From: Owenia fusiformis
Lineage: Eukaryota > Annelida > Polychaeta > Sabellida > Oweniidae
Length of the DNA: 64,000 nucleotides
Assembly (NCBI GenBank): GCA_903813345.2
Contig: CAIIXF020000009.1
Span: 10,720,030-10,784,029 of the forward strand
Direction of reading: 5' to 3'
Shown: piece by piece, positions 45,288 to 54,789 of the stretch
Layout: each line of letters opens with the position of its first letter
Numbering within the stretch: position 1 is the stretch's first letter
Position numbers and translations under genes: made by a program
The notes under the pieces: generated by a model
The model's database searches: none
What the model was told of the DNA's origin: nothing
Seen by the model: the letters and a program-made list of their open reading frames with translations, nothing else

Positions 45288-46280
45288 CAGGGCGTATCAA
45301 AAAAAACGCAACAAGTAGTTATCTTGTAAAATCACAAAACTAGTGATGACTACATCAATTTCATTTAATGTATCATAAAGCCACATCTCTCCTCTTTCCG
45401 ATGATATGTCTATTATTCACATGTGATAATGGTTGGGTGAGAAATCCTTCCGTTTACACAGTGGGTCAAAATCGGCTCTTGGCCAAGTTTTAGATATTGC
45501 AAAAATCAGTGCAAGGGCTAAGTGCCAATGGAAGTTCCTCTGAATTGAATTGTTGTGACTTTTTCTTTTGGAGCTATCTCAGGAGCATCTGTGCTCACAA
45601 TTCCTCCACCAGATATTGCAAAACCTCGAGAAAGAATTGCCCATGGGCTGCTTTTCTCTGCTTTAACCCACAGATGACTCAGGGCTGAACCATGCATGAC
45701 GTGGGCAGATGAGCGCATCTTTATGTGCAAGGAAGTGGTGGCAATTTGGAGAGGTATAGGATGTATTCTTGCAAGAGTATGAGTATGGACACTTAACTGT
45801 CTATGCCACACCTGTCACACCTTCTTCCAATAGCCCCTATGCCCTTTGTACTGGCTTTTGCAATTTTTAAAACTTGGGTCCGAGCTGAATTTTGCCCCAC
45901 TTTGCAAAATTAATGATTATTCGGCCAGTCATGACTCCCTGTGAATGAATGATATTCCATTGCAAAGAGGAGTAATTTGGCTTTTTGGTACATTGAATGA
46001 AAAGGATGCAGTCAGCATTGGTTTTATGTTTTTTTCCAATATTGCATCAGGCTCCGTACACTGACTTTTGCGATGTTTATAACTTGGCCAAAAGCTAATT
46101 TTGGCCCACTTTGCAAATGGAATGATTACTCGCCCAACCATGACCAAATATCAATGAATGATATATCATTGTAAAGAGGAGACACATGGCTTTATGGTGC
46201 ATTGAATGAAATTAATGCTGTTATCATTGGTTTTGTGCTTTTCCGAGATAATATTCTGTTGCGTTTTTTTATACGCACTG
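45288..46280 (+). mobile_element. 1-kb mariner-type element with transposase relic
   Basis: Ends CAGGGCGTATCAAAAAAAAC and, inverted, CAGTGCGTATAAAAAAACGC, flanked by TA. About 200 bp of each end forms a long inverted repeat, and the right arm has an extra tandem copy (about 45850-46040 and 46065-46240). The middle encodes CDFFFWSYLRS, the block around the third catalytic Asp of mariner transposases (DFFLWG.LK). The frame is broken on both sides. Confidence 0.75.
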
Positions 46281-46784
46281 TATAGGACAGTCTGCATATG
46301 GTGTGATAGAATAATTCAGATTTAAATCGCCTTTCTTCTTGATGAAATTAAAATTATGAAAATAAAAATTTCATAACGTCTTGATAACCAGGTGGTGCCA
46401 GTGACACTTCCCATTAAGAGTTATGTCATTTGCACTATATATGTTGGGAAAACTTCTTTAAGACTGGGCATATAAACTGACATCATTTGAATGCCAAATT
46501 ACCGATCTACGTAAATTGATGAAACTAAACAATATGGAAAATATGAAGTCTATTTAAATCAAGGGCCTTAAAAGTATTTTTCTCGATACAGGTTATGTTT
46601 ATAAAATTCAAAGACGCGGTAACACATAAACCAGTGGTGTAATTAAGGTTGCGAAACTTTTTGACGCGAGTGTAGGAGTATATCAAATTTAGTGAGAACA
46701 TACCATAAAATGGAATAAAATCCAATTTTATTGCAAAACCCAAATCAATTGATATCGTGATATTTTTAATAAACAAATTATAGC

Positions 46785-49700
46785 CTATGGAAGTCCAGTG
46801 GTGGGTTGTACAGTTGTAGTTGTTGTTGTAGTAGTAGGGCAGGGCTCGTACACATCACCAGTGCCATCTCCACACGGAGGGCAGACATTATATTGCCAGT
46901 TACACACCCCTCTCGGGTCATCGAACACAAGTCCTACAAGGATAATAAATGCATTGCAGCTATCATAGGTAATGTGGAATAATTAAAGGCCCACTTTGCG
47001 TATTTTCAACGTTTTTGGGCAAAATAAAGACTTACATTTCAATTCTATAGTATTCCAATGTATTGATATCTTTCATTTAACACCAACAACAGCTCCAACG
47101 GACCACATCAAAGCTTACAACAAAGTATCAAAATATATTTTTTATCAATGTCATTGAAAGATGGCAAAGTTGTTTGTATTACATGATACATTCATTTTCA
47201 GTGTCGCCATCTTTCAAATCAACAGTAATTTAAAACATGCACTTTGTGCATGCACTTCTAATGATCTCTTAACTTCAAATGCTTTTTTCTATGTGAGTTA
47301 TGTTTTTTTGGTTCAATATTAAAGCAAAGCAAACTTTGTGTCATATTTGAGCGTGTGTGTGAGTAACATGTTTCAATGGTTATTTTTTTGAATTTTTTCT
47401 TCTTAATTAAGTATAGTGGGCCTAAGTCTGGAGAATACATATGTATGATTAATGATTAATGACTAATGTATAATATATAAATCTGTATTTTAAGATATCC
47501 GTGTAAAGGTTGATCCTAATATTTCCTGAATGATTTTACTATTTTGTTGAAGATCGACATGATGCCTTATCGTTCATTTTATGTAAGTAATAGAAGGCCA
47601 GATTGAGGACAAAGTTTTCAAAAGTAGATAATGCAACAAAATGTAAATGCTCCAATGCTTCATTTACGTCAAAACCCCTTCTTCGTTTGAATAAACTTGC
47701 ATGTCCGTTGGATTAGGGAAAAGTTGTTAGTGAAAAATTACAGACCATGAGGGCAAATCGAGAGAAATGATCCACATTGTATACAGGGGATGGAAACCGC
47801 CAAAAACAAAAAATGGCAAATGGCCGGTCGTACTCCACGAAAATACTTTACACGTTTCCAATGATTCACAAACTTACCTGTTGGACACAGATTGTTTGCT
47901 TGAAATTGTCCATCTACACAGTAGTGGTATGAGAGGCAATTGTCATATTCGTTGGCATAGTAGCCGTCCTCTTTTCCGGTACAGTCGTGGTATACACCGC
48001 ACGGTGGCTCCACCTTTTCAGGCCTGAAATTGTAGTTCACTGGTGATCCACTCGATTACGCTGGTTAACGAAACGGTTCGTTTCGGTAGCAAAATGTCGG
48101 AACGTCGAAGGTACGATTTTTCTTTTTTCCTTATTTCACGCGTTGTAGGCGGAATCCCTACGACGTTTTTACACATAAACATGCATCAGCATCATATGTT
48201 TTAGAAAATGTACATGTTTGCGAAAAAATAGCTCAGAAGACAACAGAGTCGTCGATTCAATTCCTCACTTAAGTTACATAAACGGTTTGGGTTAAAAGTG
48301 CAGATCTTAACTGTTTTCGAAAAACCGTTTATGTAACTTAAGTGAGGAATTAAATCGACGATACTGTTGTCTTCTGAACTATTTGTTCGCAAATACGTAC
48401 ATTTTCTAAAACATATGATGCTGAGGCACGTTTGTGTTAAAAATGTCGTGGGAATTCTGCCTACAACGTGTGAAATAAGGAAAAAAGAAAAATCGTACCT
48501 TCGACGTTCCAACATTTTGTTACCAAAACGAACCGTTTCGGTAACCAGCGTAATCGAGTGGATCATCAGTGATCAAGCAGCCCGACCGGTCCCATTTAAT
48601 TAATGCTTTATTTATCTGGCGATTTTTAAAATATTTGATAAATGTATGACACGCCGGCCAAATGGCGTTCACGGTGTTCCAGATAAAATTACTTCTAGCC
48701 AAGAATTGGCTAAAGACTCGAGTAACGTGCAGTAGTTATTTCAATTATTCCCTTACGTTTCTTAGTTTCCTTACTTCTTATTTATCAGATACCAATAACA
48801 AGGTTGGTGGTCCATGATGCGACTCAAATTCACAATTACACAACTCTGTGTAAAATTACACAAGTCTGTGTAAAAAAGGTAGTGATGATTCTTCATTGTC
48901 TCGTGAAATCAAGGAAAGATAAAATATGTCGAAATCGTTTGCGCCATTTTGTTACGAAAATGGATCCGTTTTCGTAACGGGCTTTGAGTTCCTCCATAGT
49001 GAAATTGCTAGGGCTCTGATTTTAACTCCAAACAATTCCATGTATTCCTCAAGTTAAAAAATATATATGCTTGCTCAAGTGCCAATGGGTAAACTCAAAC
49101 ATGGTTTCAGAACACAGCGAGAAAAAGAAAACATCTAAGAGTACACCAGTCATAAAACCCCAACTATCCTTTTAAAACCATAATCCATCGTGAAAAGAAA
49201 CGGTCTAATACCCCTCCCCCACACGTAGATACATACACGTCACAAGTCCCTGTCTCTACATCAAGAACCTGACCGGAAGGACACTGCAGGGTCTCCTCTG
49301 TACCGTTAAAACAGTAGATATAGTACGTGCACCCTGATTCACATAATGTATTGTCGGGATCTACTGCACAATCACATTGATCACACCAGGCTCCTAGAAC
49401 GCAGATGCAAGTTCGAAATTCAGTTTTTAACCAATCGATTTGATGCTGTCATGCATGAATAACTAGGTGGCAATAGTGTTTTGGTCTAGTTTCCATTAAA
49501 GAGTATGCTACAACCGTCAAAGATCACTTGATCTCTTGATTGAACGAATATTTCTAATAGACTAGATGCGAGTAGAAATAATCTTGATTTACGTCATTAA
49601 TTATTCAAAATTCGGTCAAAGTGATGTCATATTTGAAATCTGCATGTAAAAGTACATCTAGAAATATGATTTCGAAAATTGTCTATCAACTTTGAAAATT

Positions 49701-50955
49701 TAATTTTTTTTGAAAATGTGACTTCTTGTTCGGGTTGATTCCCCATAGACCCCATATTACAAAATCACAAAAAGTGAAATATCTTTTCTTGTATTGGACA
49801 GATAACATTTTCTTTTACTGGAAATATTTTAATTTGCAGAACAATTAGATACATAAGGGTTATATGAAAATTGAACCACGCAAATAGATGTAATTTAAGT
49901 TAAAGGGAACTTTCTACTATACCCGCCATGCTATCTGACCCGAACGAGCCACCTGGTGGTGAATCTGGTAACTACCTACTCGCATCTGCGTTATTGGAAA
50001 ATCAGTGACATACAGCAACAGTAGATGACCTTCTACAAATAGTGATACACTCGATTACTCTGGTTACCCGGTAACAAAATGTCGGAACCTCGGAGGTACG
50101 ATTTTTCTTTTTTCCTTATTTCACGCGTTGTGGGGAAATTTTTCACGACATTTTTATCACAAACATGTGTCAGTATCATATGTTTAAGAAAATGTACATG
50201 TTTGCGAACAAATAGTTCAGAAGACAATAGAATCGTCAATTTAATACCTCACTTAAGTTACGTAAACAGAATCGGTTAGAAATGCAAATCTTAACCGTTT
50301 TTCCGTTTACGTAACTTAAGTGAGGTGTTAAATCGACGATTCTGTGGTCGTCTGAACTATTTCTTCGCAAACATGTACATTTTCTTACACATATGATACT
50401 GACACATGTTTGTTATAAAAATGTCATGGGGATTTTGCAATACGTGGAATAAGGATATGGGAAAAATCGTACCTTTGAGGTTCCGACATTTTGTAAACGA
50501 AACGGTTCAGCGTAATCGAGTGGATCACCAGTGTACCCGAAGCAGGAAGGAACAGAGTTTTTTTTATGTCTAGACCCCTACGTTCGGAGGATGAATTGTA
50601 GAAGTCAATACGAATGAGAAGAAAGCACTTAATTATTGAAACCAATATTACTTATGAAAAATTGTACAAATGAAATTTTATATCATTTATTAAAAAAGAA
50701 TGTCGATAAAAAGTATATTCTCTATAAAACAAAATATGTATTCGATTTTATTCCGATTTTTCCAGAATAGGAACAAGTACCCGCATGGCGGTAGTTATGC
50801 GAGGCAACTGCTTGCAATGGGCCTCGCCAAAATTTACAAAAATATACAAATAGTCTCGCCTTTTTAAATTCGCCTGGCCGAAGCGCGTTCTATTACTTAC
50901 CTATGAAAAGAGAAGATGCAATTGCAAATATCGTGAAAAAGTTAGAACTTGCCAT
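46785..50955 (-). CDS. Secreted CBM14 chitin-binding protein C, four exons
   Basis: Exons (minus): 50955-50901, 49393-49237, 48023-47878, 46933-46785; all GT-AG with the same phases as A and B, 168 residues. Exon 1 is a signal peptide (MASSNFFTIFAIASSLFIG). Exon 2 encodes the first Cys-rich domain (CDQCDCAVDPDNTLCESGC, then YYIYC). Exons 3 and 4 encode the CBM14 domain (KEDGYYANEYDNC, SYHYC, QANNLCPTGLVFDD, CNWQYNVCPPCG). The tail contains a run of eight Thr and ends TTGLP, suggesting a short O-glycosylated stem. Two foldback elements of the same family occupy introns 1 and 2; the one in intron 2 begins only about 16 bp from the exon 3 acceptor. It is presumably extracellular and chitin-binding. 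Confidence 0.92.
48039..48570. mobile_element. 530-bp foldback element, copy 1 (intron 2 of gene C)
   Basis: Two arms of about 255 bp are near-perfect inverted copies, starting GATCCACTCGATTACGCTGG and meeting near 48300. Arm landmarks are CGGAA(C)GTCGAAGGTACGAT and ACTTAAGTGAGGAATT. A single-stranded transcript would fold into one long hairpin. Copy 2 is at 50041-50534. Confidence 0.88.
50041..50534. mobile_element. Foldback element, copy 2 (intron 1 of gene C)
   Basis: Same family as 48039-48570: ends (C)ACTCGATTAC(T/G)CTGGTTAC and the complement CGTAATCGAGTGGATCAC, internal GGTACGATTTTTC and CTTAAGTGAGG. The arms are about 240 bp and slightly more diverged. No coding capacity. Confidence 0.85.
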
Positions 50956-51010
50956 TATTTTGATCTTAAACTTATTCTTGTAGCTGAAAATATAATTTCA
51001 TATATTTGTA

Positions 51011-51023
51011 TTATTTATATGTT
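51011..51023 (-). promoter_or_regulatory. Candidate TATA box of CBM14 gene C
   Basis: Read on the minus strand, ACATATAAATAAT lies 56-68 bp upstream of the gene C start codon at 50955, which would place transcription start near 50985. No other core element is evident, so this is a positional argument only. Confidence 0.4.
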
Positions 51024-51164
51024 TTATTGATTCTATGATGTCATTACAATGACATATTAATGATATACTATATAATAGTAGCCTATATACGTGCTAAAAT
51101 GAACTATAGCAAAGTTTATCGCGGTAGCTAGATTAATTCTGTACCTAAAATAAACAGGCATACA

Positions 51165-52418
51165 CAGGGTGTGCTCCTAAAATAAACCGATTGTGTTATT
51201 CACATGGTGACCAAGTGACTCACTGTACTCCGCGTTCTCCATCGTGGCGTACAAACGGAAGTTTACGAAGTGTTTTCAGTTGAAACTGGTACCTGGTAAG
51301 TATCGAATATGCAATTTTGTCTCGTTTATTAACTTTTTCTAATTTCACTTTCACCCATAGGCGGAGGTTAAGTACTATAGTAAACCATATAAGAATTCAC
51401 AGGTAAACAATTAGGATTGAAAAATTTTCAAAAACTTGCCGTCTTGGTACGAGTTCTCCTTACTGGTATCGAGTCGTACCACCAAATCTCCCAAGAATCT
51501 TCTCCAAAGTGTTTTCAAAACGTATATTGTTGAATATTTCAAATCTATATCCTAACTCTTCGATAAGACTGCATAGAAAACACCAACTGTACGAATCTGC
51601 AATTGCCCGGCAAGTTGAAACTTCCAGATACATGGAAAGATTGAATCTTGTAACGATTGATTTCATTGGTTGTAATTAGAAGTTTAAAATTCCAAGAAAA
51701 ATGTTAATTTCACCATTTAAATTGGGTTTAAAAAGATATTATATGAAACAGATGTTTTGATAAATAATTATTAAGTACACCTTTTATAATTTTGTACACT
51801 TTAATTGATTGTTATATCTAGAATATGAATTACATTTTAGAGAACCAGATAGGTGTCACTGGTGGCGGTTAGCAGGAACCAATTAAATTCCTTGTTTCAA
51901 ACTTCCATTTACACGGAAATCCGGGTAACTTGCCAGACAATTGTAGGTTTTCAGAATATCTCGCCTCGAGCGGCTTTATTCACTCTATATCACTTGAATG
52001 GGGTTGATTCATAGGTAAGAATTGCGAACTATCAATTTTGGATCAACTCTGCATTGTTTTTTGAAAAATTATACACAAATAATGTTAAAATCGCCATGTT
52101 AACAAGTGGCCTAAATCCTAGTTGTTCACCTGTCTCTTCTATATACGGCTTACTTTTACTTTACCCTTGGCCTATGCTTTCACCAATTTTCTCAGGAGCA
52201 GGTCAGATTTACTACGGTTGGAGACGTGGAAGGCCTAAGAGGGATTCTACTCATAAGAAAACTGTACAATGTGAAGTGTGTGATCATGAACAGCTTGGGG
52301 TCAAGTAATATTAGTATCCTGCATATGACACAGAATGTGGCAAACAATTGATAATATTGGTCATGTCTGAGAACATACTCGTATACCAAGAATGGGTCAT
52401 ACTTATTAGACAACCCTG
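51165..52418. mobile_element. 1.25-kb mariner-like TIR element
   Basis: CAGGGTGTGCTCCTAAAATA at the left and, inverted, CAGGGTTGTCTAATAAGTAT at the right; TACA lies outside both ends. No transposase block was recognised. One exon-like stretch near 52197-52308, after TTTTCTCAG, reads RRGRPKR (AT-hook-like) then CEVCDH, too short to name. A minus-strand frame at 51666-51460 is also unassigned. Confidence 0.5.
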
Positions 52419-52860
52419 TACATTTCGAATCAAACACGCCCAAAATCACTGATAGCGAGTGAAAAGCACATCTGGTCTTAAAAAGGTGATATTATAGCAT
52501 AAATGCAATGGGAACAGTTCTAAATCTTACTATATACTGTAATATGTCCGTTGGTGTGTGTGTGTGTGTGTGTGGGGGGGGGGGTTGAGGCTTCGAGGGC
52601 AAAAAATAAATAGCTAAGTGGCAATCCCGACATCTATGATACTGTGCTTTATATTCATTCCGCTATTTATTATATTATACTAGGACGTGGTATGATCGGA
52701 CATAGACTCCGCCAATTTAATTCAAGCACAGGTTGACGTGTAATTCAATTGTCTATTTTCCACTACTTGCAAAATGTGCTCTTCAAAAGAATAAGAGGCA
52801 AAAATTAAGCAAAAATGTGATTTCCAATGAAAGAAAACAATTTTGAAAGTGACTCCTGAC

Positions 52861-52887
52861 CATGGGCTCTACCTGATAGAGCCCATG
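52861..52887. mobile_element. 27-bp minimal palindrome with 7-bp TSD (CATGGGC family)
   Basis: CATGGGCTCTA, a 5-bp loop, then TAGAGCCCATG: a perfect 11-bp stem. TCCTGAC occurs on both sides (52854-52860 and 52888-52894), a 7-bp duplication. It shares the first eight bases and the duplication length with the element at 43752-44288. Confidence 0.65.
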
Positions 52888-52894
52888 TCCTGAC

Positions 52895-54789
52895 CAAAAA
52901 TAGTATTTTCTAGCGTTGGTGCATCACGTGCATTGCATCACTGAGGTTTTACATGTTCAAAATTCTCTGATTTTTATCATAAATTAGGGACCATTTTTGA
53001 CGTTATTTCCCAATCAGACAATTTATGCTCGGTATAAAGTTTGCTTTATTTGTACAATTTAATTCCTTTTGATGGTATTAGAACATACTTGGCCTAAAAT
53101 GCAAGGTACAAACCTATTATCGCCCATCTCAAAATAGATCGTTTTTTCTGTATTCTCAGTCTTTTACCCAAGAAAAATTTATACATCTCTCTTATTTCCA
53201 TCTTTGCACATACCTCGAATATCTAAGGTTATCAAAAAACGATAAATTACTGAAATACTGTAAAATATTAACCCAAAATGGGGGGGGGGTCGCCTGCATA
53301 ATTGCCGGAAAGGGTGGGTTCGACATTTTTTGGTCAAGAATTATTTTTTTTGGGGGGGGGTACGCACGAACCCTCCGAACCCCCTCTCCCTACTGTTATG
53401 AGACAATAAACACCGAGTTGTAACAGAGCATAAACAGAAACAGTTTCTACTTGATCAGTCATTTATTGAATCCAGAACGAGGCTATGACGTCACATCACA
53501 TTTAAAGGGATGCTATAACTTTAGTCTAACATGATTATATGACACCTACGGCCCTGAATAAGCTTAATTCTTTCAAGATCATGCAGTTTTTACCATTCTG
53601 AGCATTTTTCATTTAAGTTTTGGCCAAATGAGGAGGAAAATTAGCGCAACAGATTTTGGAAGTCATATGTTGGATTTTGGCCATTTTCTGAGGATTAAAC
53701 TGGTGCATATGTTAGGCCAATGCATCAACTCCAGAAAAGCACTTCTAGAGATGATAAAATAATTTCGACTTAGATGTAAATGCAAACAACCCACCCACGT
53801 GTTTCTCTAGCTGAAATGTTTTCCTGATTTTCAACAGCTTCCATCTCTGCTTTTTTATTTTTTCTTGCATCAATATGTTGCGTTTTGACACACCCCTTTA
53901 AAGGAATAGGTGATTCCTTGTATATAAATTTAAAGTGGAAAAAAACACTTCCCATGTTATTTTCACATAGGGAAAACTCATGCGATCCATTGCTTTCAGC
54001 TAAATTTGGTCACCCATAATGGATATCTTTAAAACCCCTGAAGGATGGGTAGATGGGTCCTAGTTTTGTTTTATTTTTTTAGTTTGTATTTCAACTAACA
54101 TCTGTATGTGTAAACAATTAATACGATTATATTAGATAATTACCAATTACAAACAATTCCGCAAAAATACAGTACAATACATAATATTCAAAACTTACTT
54201 CTTTCACAAAAAGCATGGTTGCAGTACGTTAAATGATTAAGGTAGTCATATTTTTTACCATATTTGCTGTAATCTAAAAAATAGTTATGTTTCCATCAAA
54301 TTGTTAGAAAAATAAAAATATCAATCCTACTCTCCAAAACACTGTTTCAAAATGAAAGACTTAAATTCCAAAATTGACATTCCGTGTCTAATTTTAACAT
54401 AACAAAATCTGTGCACCTTAGTTGATGGAAAACATAGGAAATATCGCATTTATGGTCGGAATTACTCATGGTAAAATAAATAGTTGAACATATTTAAGCT
54501 CCCTTTTCAATTGTAATCAATTAGGATGTCTCTGTATCTTAAATTATTAACCCTAATGTCTGCAGGTGGGGGGGGGGGCAAAGTTTTTTGTCTCTCCGTT
54601 ATTTTTGTAGCTTGAGCCACAGATATAAGGCACTTTTGGCGTAAAAACCAAGGTGATTTGCGGTAGAGGGGCAAAGTTATGATAGTTGGAACTTGATGCC
54701 AATAAAATTAAAATTCAGTGAAAAGTTTTAGGGTTCAAATGTTTCATATTTCATTCGACATTGCAAGAATGTATTTGCGCTTATACTAT
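52895..54789. other. Gene-free stretch with G tracts
   Basis: No gene recognised. Runs of about 9-11 G occur near 53281, 53349 and 54567. CCTTTAAA words near 53502 and 53894 suggest decayed inverted-repeat ends. The last part is the 3' flank of the minus-strand GPCR. Confidence 0.4.

Noticed and set aside
45641-45652. GCCCATGGGC palindrome as another CATGGGC-family relic
   Set aside because: It lies inside the mariner-type relic, has no matching 7-bp flanks and is short enough to occur by chance.
47767-48027. Plus-strand 86-residue frame
   Set aside because: Antisense shadow of exon 3 of CBM14 gene C.
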